64,000 bases of DNA from Siphonodentalium dalli (GCA_032622095.1 CP136068.1:133681989-133745988); one strand, 5' to 3'. Positions 23,796 through 37,243 are shown, numbered from the stretch's first letter. Notes: generated by a model from the letters alone, not told the origin. Program-made: numbers and translations.

Positions 23796-26155
23796 GGGTC
23801 AATACTATGAACAATTTTATACCTGTAAATACAAATTGTATTTATTAATTTGTAATTACAAATTTGTGTTAACTATCACAGTGGTTTCATAGTACAGGGA
23901 AAATTTAGCCGTATGATTGTAATACTTTAGACTGGGCGAGAGGTGAAACCCCTTAAAGGCAGCTGTAAAACTTAGAAAAAACTAACTCGCCACTCTGCTC
24001 CCATGCACCTGTTATCAGTGTTATCTGAATACCAGTTCAAATTAGAGGACATGTATAAAGAGCTAAAATAACTGACAACAATTTATATGGGGAAGTTACA
24101 ATGCGTGCTATCATATTGTGATTAGTGATAACGCCGGTACTATGAAACGATGAGCTAACAAAATCTCGCAAATTGCACAAAGATCTACTGTTGATTATTG
24201 TAAATTGCTTACGGACAAACCTTTGCCTGTGAGCGAATAACAATATATTGAATCACGGCGGGCCAAAGTTACAAAAGAAATAACCAATCATAAGTTGAGA
24301 GGTGATCGCTTATCAGAGCTATCCAATCGGTTCACGGATTGCTAAGTTGATGACCACTTGTCTGCGCAAGTTAACAATTAAACGGTTCGTTTGTAGTGTG
24401 TGTATGTAAGTACAAGTCAGTGTACTAACGAGTACTACAAACAATTTGGTATCATTGTTTTTACAAATTACAAATTTACAACTATTCAGTTTGTGAAAAT
24501 AAAATATTATTTTGATGGTATAGCATTATATATATTGTGACCATCCTATTATTTCAAACTGATCCGCTACTCTTATCATAACACATCGAGGCAGTAACGT
24601 GGCTCCATTTTATCGGGAGGGGGTGTATCGAAGCAGGGACGTGCTAATGGTCTCGGTTATAGGAGTGGTGCGGGGCCCCCGGTGGTCCAGTCGGTGTAGT
24701 GCCAGGTGCATTACACCATCACAGGCCGTCCAGCGCTGACGAAGCTGGTTCAAACCCCGTCATATGGAGGGTGACCGGAATCGTGTATCTGGGCATGTTT
24801 GTCAGTTGCTTTCCGGGGGTCGGTGGTTTCTACATGCAGTGGGATGATTTCTCGGTGAAATCAAGCCTCTGCATGGTCTTTCCCCCACATGTAAAATTGA
24901 CAACGTCGTGTGTGGCCTATAGCGGCTAGAACGACGATAAACCCTAATAAACCAAACCAAACCAATAGGAGTGTCATTTTATAATTTCAAACTGCTCCGA
25001 TATCTTATAATATATCTAGATAAGGACGTGGCTATATGGGCTCAGTTTGGCGACGGGGTGTCCATCCTATAATTTCCATATGCAGTATATATATACCCGG
25101 CGTAAAAATAAATCGGACAAACTTCACTCACCGTTAACATTCTTGGATATATCACTGATTATGGTAAGTACATGTTACATGCTAATGTTGGCAATAATCC
25201 GCAAGTATCACTCACTATTTGTATTAATCACTAACTTGTGTCAGAGATGTTGTGACTCATACGATTTGGCGGCTACTAGCTCCTTCCTATTCTGAACAGC
25301 TGTAACGTGCCAGGCATCGTGTTCCCAAGACCACTATCGCCATGTCCCTGTTTATGAGATTTCCATTGATAACACATTTTCATAAGGGGGGGGGGGGCTA
25401 CATCCCTGCGAATCAGATGGTTATATGCTCTGTTTTAAGGATGTTAAAATCGACAATTTATGTTTGACACCCTATATAGACATTCTAGACAAGTTCCTTA
25501 ACGTTGTAACTTTCAATAAATTGGGTAATTTCAGTAGTTACAAGGAACACATACTGCTACACCACATCCAAGCTGACAGCCCATAAGGTTTGACAATTTC
25601 TAAATATAGGCCATTTCAATCCAAACTTTTGACCAAAGGAGGTCAATATGCAAATGTTGGTCTAAAACAAAACATACCCCCTAATAAATTGTTGAAAAAA
25701 ACAAAATAACAGAACAAGTTCAGCCTATTGTTGTTGTAAAATTTCCAATTCATGTTGTTTCAGGTATCACATTTCCAGCTGTTGAACGTGTTGATAAAAT
25801 GTTTGGAGCGAGAAACATAACCCAACCCCCTTGTCGCGACGTCCCTTGGGTTGTACTTGAGATTTCCAGCTGACAAAATATTTTCACGAGGGGGTGAATC
25901 GACCCCTTGTCGCCACGTCCCTGTGTATCATAGATATATATATTATCCGGGTTAAGGGTTCGAAAACTGAAAAATTATGTTTCATAGTACTCGAACATTC
26001 TTTGTGATTGGAGATATTTGTAAATACAAAGAACACGTACTATTTGTGATTTATGTTTGTAATCGTAGGTTCATAGTATTGGCGGAATGATAAATTGTTA
26101 TTTCTTACAAACAATTGTAGATTCTTACAAAGAAAAAGTTTCATAGTATTGACCC
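23796..26155. mobile_element. 2.36-kb TIR element flanked by CAG, carrying a nested SINE
   Basis: Ends GGGTCAATACTATGAA and its reverse complement TTCATAGTATTGACCC, flanked by CAG on each side (23793-23795, 26156-26158). Related sub-terminal pieces (ttcatagtact / ttcatagtattg) recur just inside both ends near 23887, 24137, 25979 and 26072. With the element removed, the flanks read ...accag-aagtgtccagcga, alignable to the related sequence near 20970-20990 (accaagtatatcgagcga), an apparent empty site. No transposase ORF was recognised. Superfamily unknown; a 3-bp duplication is seen in PIF/Harbinger and CACTA, but these ends match neither clearly. Confidence 0.6.
24668..24964 (+). mobile_element. 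tRNA-derived SINE with 9-bp target duplication
   Basis: The head has a pol III A-box-like tggtccagtcgg near 24683 and a clear B-box ggttcaaaccc at 24747. A conserved-looking body follows (gggggtcggtggtttctac), then a tail of caaac repeats. The 9-bp ataggagtg stands on both sides (24659-24667 and 24965-24973). It is inserted inside the 2.36-kb TIR element and is therefore younger than it. A related body fragment occurs near 54286. Confidence 0.78.
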
Positions 26156-26158
26156 CAG

Positions 26159-27272
26159 AAGTGTCCAGCGATTACAAATATGTAGACTGTTCCGTATTTA
26201 GACTGCACGTAGTTTAAGTCTCCTTGATATATATGCCATCTACATGTAAGATCCATACATGGATCATGTTCGATAAAAACTAAATTTAAAACTAATTAAT
26301 ATAACACAATATAGTTAGCCTTATTGTCCATGAGTACATTGAATTTGTGCTATCAACACCTATAATCTATCTACGAACCACACTTTTCTCAAGGCCACTT
26401 CTGCATTTTCAGTCAATAGCGTATGCATTTTGATCTGATCAGATGTTGTCGTTGTCTTTATTTATCAAATTGATCACCAACATTTTCCAATTGAATGAAT
26501 TGATTCCATTAAAATTTATTTCAGGTTGTCCTGTATTTGACGCGGAACGTGCCTTATCGGTCACTCATGTCGTTTTGATTTTTGCTTTCTGTTTAGCTTG
26601 ACTCAACCTTATCATCCTGGATTATCTTAATTTCAGTGTTAGTGAACCATTCTTATGATATGATATCATATGATATCTTTCATTTTATAATTTATTTTCT
26701 GGTCATCCATTCGTTCCAGTTATCCATTTGTTCCAGTTGTCTTGGTTACTGCTTATTCAAAATTACAATCAACTGACATTCAAATTGCGAACGATGATGA
26801 TATTTGGTTGTGGTGATTTATCACATCCGCATGTGACATTCTACCCAAAATATGTTAAGTTTTTTACCTTTGCTGTCCAATATTGAGATGGGCATCCATG
26901 TTTAATTTTCTTGTTATTGACTATCTTCGGGGTTTGCAAATTGGTCGATGAGTCCCCTGGCGCCCACTCATGCTCGTATTATAGGTGTCACTGAGACCAA
27001 CATGTTTGTAATTGTAACTGTAAATTTGCAACAGGTCTCTAGTGACATGTCATTTGAGAGCAATCAACAAACACGGAAGCATTCTAATGTTGTATCCTGT
27101 AGATATTGACCCGGGTGACGTTGTTCTCTTTTTGTCAGATCTCCGCATTGTGTATCCCGGTGTTGATAGATTATCTCATATGGCGTGCATCTCCAATACC
27201 AGATCACAACTAGTTTCTTTATATTCATTTAAGATGTTCGTGTGTGGTGTAATAATTCCTACATTTCTCAGG
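26159..27272. other. 5' flank of gene A
   Basis: The last ~200 bp (27075-27272) resembles the region before gene B (45800-46006): cctgt.gatattgaccc.ggtgacgttgtt, ctccgcattgt / ctcagcattgt, and cacaactag. No TATA box or initiator could be fixed, so the promoter is not placed. Confidence 0.5.
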
Positions 27273-27519
27273 ATGAATATTTGTTCTATCTTCATATATT
27301 GTTGCCTACCTTATACGGAGGTAATCGCCAAACTGGTAACTGCACATTTTCGATTTACCGGTGGACGAACGAATAAAGAAAGTATCATTTCAAGCACGAA
27401 ATCAAAATCAGAGATTAGCTGTGGAGCCGATTGTCTTAGAATCGATGGATGTGTGTCATTTACTGTAAACAAAACCGCATGTTACCAAGTCAGCGACGAA
27501 AGCGGGGAGTTTAAAATCG
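27273..27519 (+). CDS. Gene A exon 1: signal peptide + PAN/apple domain
   Basis: Likely first coding exon of a secreted modular lectin. The ATG at 27273 opens a short hydrophobic, Cys-containing leader (MNICSIFIYCCLPY, signal-peptide-like). About 65 residues with the PAN/apple pattern follow: C-x3-C-x5-C-x2-F-x6-C (ISCGADC, DGCVSF, ACYQV). PAN domains mediate extracellular protein or carbohydrate contacts. The exon ends at a strong donor (atcg|gtgagc), leaving phase 1, which matches the next exon. The open frame runs upstream to 27042 and downstream to 27767, but the upstream part is not protein-like and the downstream part is intron read-through. I chose this ATG because the paralogous exon at 46007 has an ATG at the same place in a similar context (aggatgaa). 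Fold assignment is by motif only; a PAN subfamily cannot be given. Confidence 0.72.
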
Positions 27520-30500
27520 GTGAGCATAAAATTACATTAAAGTATGTAAAGGACGGACGGTCATTTCCCAACGATATAATATATATTATCAGATGGAGGA
27601 ATGCCCGACAGGCAAAACTTTCTCATTTCCATTTAAAAAGTAAATCAGGGGGCATTTTTTCCCTTTCGATAATTTTTTGTACCCACCCACACCCACCGCC
27701 AAATTTCTTTCCGTTTTCGACAGTTTTTTCCGACCATTTTTGGACACCTACCCCCTTAAAACACTAAAACAGTAACAAAGATGCGAAAACCGACGGAAAC
27801 AGTTGTTAATAACTTTCAAGTGAATTTAGGTCCATACTGCTATGAAAATGGAACTAGTCTCTAACAGAATATGCTTTTCTTCAGTGCATTTTGTTATCAC
27901 CTTATATCACCGTCCAGATTTGTTTTTCATTTGTTTTATTTGCACATTTAATTGTGTTTAGATCAATGTCTAGATTGTGATAAAACAAGCCATAGATTCA
28001 CATGAAATAATGTCGCCATTAATACTTTTGAATTATGACAAGTTCAGTTATATTGGCAGAATGACTATAGTGAAGTTTTATTGGTATAATCAAACTTTGA
28101 AAACCAAACTTGGTAAAAGTTGACAATCAAAGGAAGTTTTACAAGGCTTATTGTTATGTTTTATCAAACGAAGATATCTAGTCTAATAGTGATGCCAAAT
28201 ACTCTATGTCCCTGTATGTCCTGTTATCACAGTCTTTACTTTTTTATTTTAAAGTTTTATTTTTAATCAGCCCAGTATATTTTATTACAAGTGTGTATAT
28301 TTGATTAGCTCGGTTTAACATCAAAAGGCAGACTTTGCTTTTTTAAAATCGCTCATGCAGGATCACGTTCGAATTTCCCATGGACTAACACCCATTTATA
28401 AAAAATACAACTGGATAACTGTCTGCAGTCAGTTTACCAGTTATAATTACATTATTTCTCTCATTCAAAGTGGTTTTGAAGCCCAACTCATTGCCAAAAC
28501 AATAAAAAAACAAGCAGGAAATGTTTTTTAGTTGCGGAAAAAATTGCTTGTTGGTGGCTTTGACCACCCACCCACTCCGACATACGTGCCGGAAAACTGT
28601 TTTCACCCCCCCCCCTGAGTAAATCAGAAAATTCATAAGTTATCTTTAGAAAAAACAAAAAGAGGTATCTTATCGTGTATAACACACCTGTTCATTGAAC
28701 GCAAGCTTTATTGCACAACCTACTATATATATATACACAATAGGCATATATAATATATAAACAATATAAATTTATTGACTTGATTTTCATTTTTGCTCAT
28801 TATCTAAGTTACATTCTTCTGTATAGTCGATATTCATATATATTCTTGGTGTTAACCCAAACTTAACAAATAGAGCATTCAGTCCTAGTGGAAGTTGGAC
28901 CTAGTACAATGTGTCTCTGCTCATCATGCAAATACTATAAACGGTTATAGTCTTAGATATCCAGGAATATAAACACCGATGTCAGTTGTTAATTTCAGCA
29001 TTTAAGGAAGATATAAGTTTGGGTAAAAGATCGTGACTCACAGTTAAAATCGTAGATCCTTTCACAGTTAATTAAGGAGATAGGCACCAGGCTGATATGA
29101 AGTTACATCGGGCTGATATCTTGGCCGATATTCAACTAACCAAGTTATAACCTCGTTATTAATCAGATCAACGGTATTGTGGTAATAGCATCAATCACTA
29201 TCCATTCCAATTTCAGTTCATCGGTGTAAACATAATTGAATGGACAACAGATATATAACATAAACGAAATAACTAAATTTACATCTCAAATACGACGTTG
29301 AAGAGTTGTAAATTTGTGTATGACCACGCACGTTGTATGTCCGAGAAGACATTCACGATATTATTTAATATTCCTTGATAATTGTCAATGAAGAATGTAG
29401 CAATAACATACAGTCCGATTTTAGTTGAAGTATAGTCTCTTAGAAAATTGAGCAAAAACTTCGGTACTTTGGTTTCTCCTCTCTTCTTCCTTGAGATTCC
29501 CCATGCGTCTCACTTTTTATACAGTATATGGCGTAACATCGAGCAGAGTCGCCACGACCGTTGTGTCATCTAGATTAATGTTTTACCAGAAGACAAGGCT
29601 TGCGCCTCGTTACAAAGCCGTCACCAAAAATAATGTTAGCCGCGGGCTATAGTATGGTCGTGATACGCGAAATGATGGGTTAACCCAGAATAAATTGATA
29701 AAGAAGCGAGTTTGGTATCAATAGACACAGGAGAGTCCTCAGTATAACATATCTAAAATCCGTTAAAATCCGCTTTGGGGAAACTTTGTTATCCAAGATG
29801 GCGTCCAACATGGTTGTCTATATGACATCAGTTATCGAAATACGTCATTGTACGATATATTGTGGCATAGGAATTACGCAGATATGCTGGTGTGTGTGAA
29901 ATTAGAGTACGAAAGAATAGAGTAACAAGGACGGAAAATAATACAACCGCGGACATGAAATGGCTGTCAAAATGGCAATACATATGGATCAAGGTTCAAG
30001 CTGTCGGTGGCCAAATTGGCCAACGGCCATTTGTTTTGAAAAATGGCCAAAGAATATATCATTTGGCCCATTTTTTGGCTAAAAAGGTTGAAGGTTATAT
30101 TCAACAATCACCTCTCAAATTATCATATCTCCGCGAAGCCATTAATTTGTGATCAGACAATTAATCTAAAGTCCGTCCGATTTGTGTTAGTGTAGTTATC
30201 CCTCTTTTTCGACTTAGAACATTTTCGCAAGACGCACAAATTTGTCCGATCTTGTACTCCTACACTTTCCGGTCAATGTGTTTTAGTTAGAACATATATC
30301 TACCACTATGTGCGCCACTGCGCCTGCCACTATGAGCTCGATTGGCCTTTTTGTGGAGATATCACCATTTTTCGACATTTTCGCAACATGCAGCATGTTG
30401 TCCGACCTTGTATTTCTTAAATACGTTAATATGGCTGCAAGAAAATATCTGCAATAAAATATCAGTCACAAATTATATAGCGATATTTTAATGCTGCAAA

Positions 30501-31009
30501 GATTAGACTCGTTAGAACGCGGCAGTTTGAATGGCGATGTTTGGACTCAATCTAAACAGTATTATCGTGCTGGTTCAACTGAATTGCTTCGGGTAAACAA
30601 CCTTCCGCCCATATTGATAATTCATAGCATTATACAATTTGAAACTGTTGAAAGGTCTTACCTAAGTTGGGTTGCGGTGAAACACCCCACCCTCTGTCGC
30701 CACGTTTCTGCACTCACGAAAAAGACCTCAAAACCGAGCGAAGTGAGAAAGTGGTAAAATTATATGTACTTGGCTACACGCCTATGTTACATGTAATAGT
30801 ACATGCATATGAAGTTATATAAGTTGTAGCTTTGGTGTGATTCATTGGACGTGGTTGGCTACCAAACATACAGGGGCGTGGCGGCATGCAGCTTGGAAAT
30901 TTCATACCTGACACAATAGGAGTTGGAAATTTACACCGACTATTCGTTGAAATTGTTTTCGTAGTATGATTTTCCAACCAGTAATTTATGTAGAAGTTCT
31001 TGTTTTTAG
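27520..31009. other. Gene A intron 1
   Basis: AT-rich intron. It holds a C-run at 28607-28614 and, at 29690-29810, a dispersed repeat present in opposite orientation at 45430-45560 (gatggcgtccaacatgg block). Confidence 0.5.
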
Positions 31010-31504
31010 ACCAACAGTTGCGTAGTACGACTACAATCGTCAATAGCACCACAATAACTACTATCACCAATTGTACCGCAACAACTACAACCAGTAGAAC
31101 GTTTACTACAAGAACCACTGGAAGTAATATCGGCAGTGCCACCATAACTGCAACCAGCAGTACTAGTAGCACTACCGATATTACCAACAGTAGTACTACT
31201 ACCACTACAACCAGCAGTACCAGTACCATGATCAGTAATATTATAATTACTACCACCACCAGTAGCACGACCAGGAGTACCATCACCAGTACAACTTCTA
31301 GCACTGCCATCAGTAGTACCACCACAAGCAGTACAGCTACTAGTACTACTACAACCACCAGTACTACTACCGCCAGCAGTACAATTACTAGCACTACCAC
31401 CAGTAGTACCGTCAGTACTACCACTACCACAACCAGTAGCACCACTATAGGTACCACAATCAGTGCCACTAGTACTACAACGGCCACCCTGCTACCTGAT
31501 ACAC
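31010..31504 (+). CDS. Gene A exon 2: Ser/Thr-rich mucin-like linker (165 aa)
   Basis: Open exon made almost wholly of Thr and Ser with a few Ile, Ala, Asn and Arg, built from ACC/ACT/AGT/AGC codons. Such segments are usually heavily O-glycosylated, extended stalks, here joining the PAN domain to the lectin domain. The acceptor is ttgtttttag|ac and the donor is acac|gtaagt, close to consensus. Length is 495 bp, a multiple of three, phase 1 to phase 1, so the frame carries from exon 1 (giving I-D-Q-Q at the joint) into exon 3. Repeat order is less regular than in gene B, suggesting an older or decayed repeat. The opposite strand is also open over 714 bp as a Val/Leu-rich frame; that is a by-product of the repeat and not a gene. 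Confidence 0.7.
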
Positions 31505-31937
31505 GTAAGTGTTTTGTTTTCTAGGCTAGTTCAAAACGACGCAAGGCGATACACGGGTATTCACCTTACATTTTCAGTTATAAAAATGTAATTTGCAATT
31601 GCTAACACATACATGATCCTACACCGAATTTGTTTAATTTAATCAACGCTTATTTAAGTGAACATAAAATACACGAATCTATAATATACATATCTCAACT
31701 TTTGGACAAAGCATTCAGATATTTCTTACAGCCAAAACAACATGTATGGTAGATGGGCTACCCATAAGTGACATCAACACTTGTCCTAAACTCCCATTGT
31801 CTGCATAAAATTGTTTGTGTTATATACCATAGTATATATAATTTATATCATATCATTAGTTTAGTTTAAGCTGACACTTACCAACGTTTGGCAACACGAT
31901 TTCTACTTCTCAAACGTTACGAAAATCGAAAAAGGGA

Positions 31938-31980
31938 CTATGACATATATATGTCATAGCGTGGCATGACGAGATGCCAC
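31938..31980. repeat. Perfect 22-bp palindrome plus a small hairpin
   Basis: ctatgacatat and its reverse complement meet at 31948/31949. Next to it gtggcat and atgccac form a 7-bp stem around gacgag. Located in gene A intron 2. Confidence 0.5.
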
Positions 31981-32880
31981 TCATTGGCGCATGTATGGTA
32001 CCGTGAATTGCTGTCTCCTGTCGACCAAGGCATGTTATACATTGGGCGACTAAACGATGCACCAATCGGTAACATTATTTGCACGCTACTATCATCGGTG
32101 TTGCAATTGAATTAAATGCACTCGTCTCCAAGTAATTTGCAAACAAATCAATCTAATGATAATAATTGAAATACGCTATTCGGTCTGATTAAGATAGATT
32201 TATTAGAACCATGTTTTATAGTCGCCTATACCCCGGCCATATCCAGCAACAATGACACATCTAGAAATGTTAGTATGATCTTCTCGTTATGGCTTCTGAA
32301 AAGTGTGGTTAATTTGAGTTCATATTTAAAAAAAAAATATGGTCTCCCGGAAATTGAGTTGACGAATTAATGGCGGTTTCACATATATCTATTAGTGGGG
32401 GGAGCTTAGGGTTGTTATGAGACATGTTGGCTGTAGACATAATTTAATTAGTTACACAGTTCCTCTCTGTATGTTATAATGCACCGGTTTTATGAGTCTC
32501 AGGTTATCGTCATTGGTAACATCTTATTTCAATTAAAGTCTCATAATTCCGATAGCATAGGCAGAAAACCGTCTTTCGTCTTTAATTGCGGAAGATATGG
32601 CAATAATTGTTTTATAATGATTGATGAATTGTCAACATCATTGCACAAATGACAATTTCAGTATATTATTATTTGACAGCCAAAATGTTATTTGAATATA
32701 GACAACTTAACACTGAAAGTATGCGGCGCAGATATCAACATGAGGAAAACCGAAAATGTTCAAGCAAGCAACCGCCTCGGTTGCTAATTGGTTGCATATG
32801 TCTGCTAATATATATATTTGATTGACATCTGTGGAAATGTCCATTAACGTATATGTAAATGTACACGTTATCATTCCTAG

Positions 32881-33078
32881 CAACCGCCTGCGAAGCGCCC
32901 TACTCGTGGTACATGTTGGACGGCGAACAGCACTGTCTGAAAAGTGGAGGCGTCGGTCAAAGTGGAGATGCGGCCAGGGCTGCGTGCACAAGTGACTCCG
33001 CCCATTTGATCACAATCACAAGCCAGGCGATGCTAGACCAACTACCCTCTGTACTTGACATGTTTGGCTATTCCGTAG
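32881..33078 (+). CDS. Gene A exon 3: N-terminal half of C-type-lectin-like domain
   Basis: Encodes the first half of a CTLD: first Cys in TACEAPYSWY, second in EQHCLK, then the long-helix block with Cys (AARAACTSDSAHL) and the ITITSQAMLDQL strand-helix region. This is the usual C...W/Y...HC..K...A...C...AHL..I.S order. The acceptor is tcattcctag|ca and the donor is gtag|gtaggt. The exon is 198 bp, phase 1 on both sides, and joins exon 4 to read GYSVEGPVWVDG. C-type-lectin-like domains bind sugars or other ligands outside the cell. Whether this one binds calcium or sugar depends on the last exon. Confidence 0.82.
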
Positions 33079-33149
33079 GTAGGTATTGTGAACACCGTTC
33101 TACGTGCATATTGTTCACCGCGACAAATATGTCCACCTATTTCAAATTT

Positions 33150-33330
33150 AAAGCCACATGGAGGTTTGCACTCCAAAATACACCTAACAATATTCGCTTT
33201 TATTTCCCGATAGTCGAAGTAGGTAGATATATACCTTAATTGCCTTTCAACGAGCATTACATGTCACAGAAACAGGCATTGAAGTCACACAAAATACAAC
33301 CTCGAACACGATGGTTGGTCCCAATCAAAT
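33150..33330. repeat. Dispersed repeat copy in gene A intron 3
   Basis: Uninterrupted copy (ttaaagccacatggaggttt ... caatattcgcttttatttcc ... ggtcccaatcaaat) of the repeat split by the TTAA element at 18868. Confidence 0.6.
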
Positions 33331-34951
33331 ATTGTGACATGTGTCTTCATTTTGAAATCCTGCATTCGGAACAGAATAACGCGCGACTTCTGGAAAAGGT
33401 AAGTGCGTTATCTGAACATGAAACAATTGAAACACTTTATGCGCTGTTTTCCCTGTGTTTAATCGTTAAAATTATGTAGTACATGTAGCATAATCGTTTC
33501 AGAGCGAAGACAGCTGTATAATTCTGTTCTTCCCTTAGCCTAAACGTGCAATTCTTACCCGACCGCTGATTAATAAACTCGAATCGACACAAACAAATTA
33601 AATGCGTCTGTATATAAAATATACGCGTCTGTATGTTTTGAGATAGCTCTTAACGAATTGTGTATACATCATTTCGGGGTTCAAATGAGCCATGTCCGTC
33701 GCAATGGTCAAAATGATTGGCTATGGAAAAACACCGACAAACTGAAATACTCTCCATGCATGTAACTCTTCCTATATCTAATTGGCGCAGTACTATGTTT
33801 CGCTCAGTATTAAATTGGTGAACATTGACTTCGCGCAATATGTCCATAGCAGTCCGGCATCTGATGGTTCTCAATCGTTCCTCAATGCAGAGTTGGCACC
33901 ACCACAATATAAATGTATTATAATATGATTAAGACCAGATGCCGGCAATCTGTGTATTTTCCACATAGTGTTTTGTGAGATATGCACTAGCAAATCACGC
34001 TCCATATTGTGTATCGACAAACAATGCTCCGTGTATTCTGATAACGCTTTGAACTGAACAGTTTATTCTCCGATAAAAAAATGCCGAAAGGACATTCTAG
34101 TCTAAAAAGTGCGTATATTTCAGACCTAGTGCATGCAAACAATGAGATAGTTTCTACATTCTTGGTACAAAATGCCAGCAATGAAATTCGTTTCCGTTTT
34201 GTTCATTGATACATTTCAGTAACGAAACAATTTAATAGGACCCCTCTGCAGGTAATCTCGGGCGATCATCCTGCCCTTGCAAATGTTGACTATCTCAAAT
34301 GAAATTCTAAATGCAGAAGTATAGGACTGGCAAGAAACATAAACACACCACATAACACCCTGTATATGTTATGTTCCTCATCAACTTTGTATTTGTCCAA
34401 ATGTTAATGGGAGAGGGTCGGATGTGAGTTGTCAAAAACTTGTGCCTCGAACCTTCTTGTAATATCATGTTACAATAACCTTTAAACAAAAACATTGACA
34501 GCTTTGCGTGTTCATACCCGATCCGAAGAAACTACTATAATTTTGTTTTCGGAGAAAGAGCGGTACAACTACTTGAACGTTGTAAATAATGCAAATAATT
34601 GAGCAACCAAACAAAAGGTACTATAAAACTTGCGTTCATTTGCATGAAGATAACTTACTATAATTAAGAACATGTTAGAGACGAGAAATCGGTGGCAATT
34701 CAGCTTCATATTTTGATTTAAAATTCGAGCTTGACGTTTCTGTGTCGGTCATCTAAAAGTCGGCAATTCGCAGTACTCGAGGTCATAACTGCAAATATTG
34801 ACGATTAATGTTCGAAAAATGGCCATATAAGTAATTGACTGGTTTTATTCTAAAAGCATTCGAAAACATCGTTTAAAAGGCCTTTATACAATTCAAACCA
34901 CCAAGCTCGTCTTTTATTCACCATCGCACACTGTGTTCTATTCTTCCACAG

Positions 34952-35047
34952 AAGGACCGGTATGGGTAGACGGCCACGACACAGGCAATAATGATGTGAT
35001 GTTCACCCACGATGGAGAGATGTTGCCCTTCACTGATTGGATAACCG
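34952..35047 (+). CDS. Gene A exon 4: central CTLD exon (VWVDG...FTDWITG)
   Basis: A 96-bp exon continuing the CTLD. VWVDGHDTG stands at the position of the family's WIGL-type strand, and the segment ending LPFTDW matches the usual F-x-W before the long loop. The acceptor is tattcttccacag|aa and the donor is accg|gtaatt. Both edges are phase 1, agreeing with exon 3 on the left and the proposed last exon on the right. The reading is open with no stop. No copy of this exon was found downstream of gene B's first CTLD exon. Confidence 0.75.
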
Positions 35048-37243
35048 GTAATTTCTTAGTCAAACAGTTTGTCCAAACGTTAGATTATACCCAGTGAAAA
35101 TATCTAATGAGTAAACATAGGAGATTGACTATTTGGAGTAACAGGAATAACTTCCGAGAAACAGAATGACTATTTTGAGTAACAGGAATCAGGAACAGAT
35201 ACATGACCGCAAGTTACTCGCGTTTTACGCAATGAAACAATAACTATTATACATCATTCGAAAGCATAGCATCTGCCCTTCATGAATACGGCAGCAGTTA
35301 AACAATACTTTGAGAACTAAGCGTATGATTGGCAAGGAACGTCGAGCAGTGAATCGGAAATTAGCAAAACGTAAATGTTTCCGAGTAACAGGAATGAGGA
35401 ACATATATATAAAGCTCAATTTTCGCGCGTTTTACGCAATGAAACGCTGCATGGTTAACATAGTCGGGAACACGTGCATGTAGTGCCCGGATGTAGTGTC
35501 ATCCACAATCAACCAATCAGAGGTAAAATATTAACAACGCTCTATATCTACCAGATTGTTTGGAAACGAGTGTCAGGCTATTATTGACTTGCTAGAAGTA
35601 ACTACGTGTTTATTAGCCATCAGTGACTAAGTGTTTTTAATCACAGAGGGGCAAATAAATTTCTTGTAAGCATTAGATGGGAGTATTTCGAACGCAGAAC
35701 CGGGTGATATATTGAGAATCAGCGAACAAATCCAAGAACCGCAAACAATGGGAAATCAAAGTCACAAACAGAGTAAAATAACGATCTTCTGATATGCGTA
35801 TGCTATTGTATATCGTTCATCTCTTGTCTGTGTTGCTCATACACTTGGAGCACAATTTTTCGAACCTAGTATTTAGTGAGATGAAGGTACAATTTACAAC
35901 GTTTGTCGTTGTGGTACATCTATGCCTTAGAGGCTCAATCGACGTTAACACCAACTAGACAAAAAATCTCAGAACTTTGTCATAGTTGTATTTATAGGTC
36001 ACATTTCCCAGCTTTGCGCACAATAACGTATGTGATTTCAGCGAATCACAGACAGATAACTATCTTGAGTAACCTCTATGACAATTAAACAAAATGTATG
36101 TACATGAAATTGTCTGCCCATTAACACCAAGATAATTACTGGACATAAATTATGCTTAATAGCGATAACTGACAGAGAAATGTTGATTTAATGGTCGGGC
36201 TAAAAACCAACCTCAGCAATAATGACTATTCCGATATTTGACTAAAACAAACTTGACGAAATAGCGGACTAAATATCGACCAATAAACTTATTTTCGGCA
36301 GTATACATGTAGGAATGACTAACTAAGGGAACACGTAACTCAATAGTAGCCACGACCTTCACAGAAATTTGATAGTCATGTTCAATAGCACAAAGTCTGG
36401 CAAATAAAATGGTAGTCATAATGACAAAATCAATTTTTCAGGGAGGCAACCATCTAGCGTCAAAGACTGTTCGCTGATCCAACTGGATGTCTCAAGCCTC
36501 AAGATGGCGGCTGTAGGGTGCACAAAATCGGACCCTTCATTCTGTTCTGTATGTGAGAAATGAACACAAGGAACTTCTACCTGGAATTGGCGACTGTACG
36601 CTGGTCCAACTGGATGTTTCAAGCCTCAATATGAGTGGAGTATGGTACGCAAAACCGTACCATTTCTTCTATTCTATGTGAGAGATGAACTATGACGTTG
36701 CAAGGGACTGGAGTTACACAGCAGTTGATAACGGAGATGTCGCACGTTTCCTTCAATTATGTTGATATTTCAAATTTATCTTACTCAAACAGAGCAATTT
36801 TATGTTGTCCATCAGATGTTGATTTAATTTTACGCCCGATCTGGAGGGGTTATGCGAATGTTTCCAACAGCAGGTTCGATACCAGAAAAAAACATTGCGA
36901 TGCATTTATTTCCGAACAAATATTATTATAATTGTATTACAGTACACTGTGTCTTCAATAGTGCCTAATGATCATTATATGCATATAGTATGGGTGCAAG
37001 ATACTGAATAATAAAGTGGCGTAATATTAAAAACGAATGTTTATGTTTAAAAACAACAACCCTTACACACGCATACCATCTCATTGTGATATGGAGGGCA
37101 TCACATACAAATATTTTACCCAAAGCTCAGCCACGTGGCTAATATAAACGCCATGGGAATGTGTTGAAGGAAAATTGTTTTGACACGATGGGTTTTTTCA
37201 CTCTTAGTTCTTACCTCACATCAAACGCATTGATGTTTTATTG
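35048..37243. other. Gene A intron 4, left part
   Basis: No CTLD-like frame was found here. Contains repeated gagtaacaggaat motifs (35138-35190, 35383) and the 125-bp tandem pair. Confidence 0.45.
36466..36690. repeat. Two-copy ~125-bp tandem duplication
   Basis: gactgttcgctgatccaact at 36466 recurs as gactgtacgctggtccaact near 36591, followed in both by ggatgt.tcaagcctcaa and, farther on, ttct.ttctat/gtatgtgagaaatgaac. Confidence 0.65.

Noticed and set aside
27042-27272. Upstream extension of gene A exon 1's frame
   Set aside because: No protein-like sequence and not conserved as coding in gene B; the ATG at 27273 is shared in position by both paralogues.
30774-31487. 237-codon minus-strand Val/Leu-rich frame
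   Set aside because: Shadow of gene A's Thr/Ser exon.
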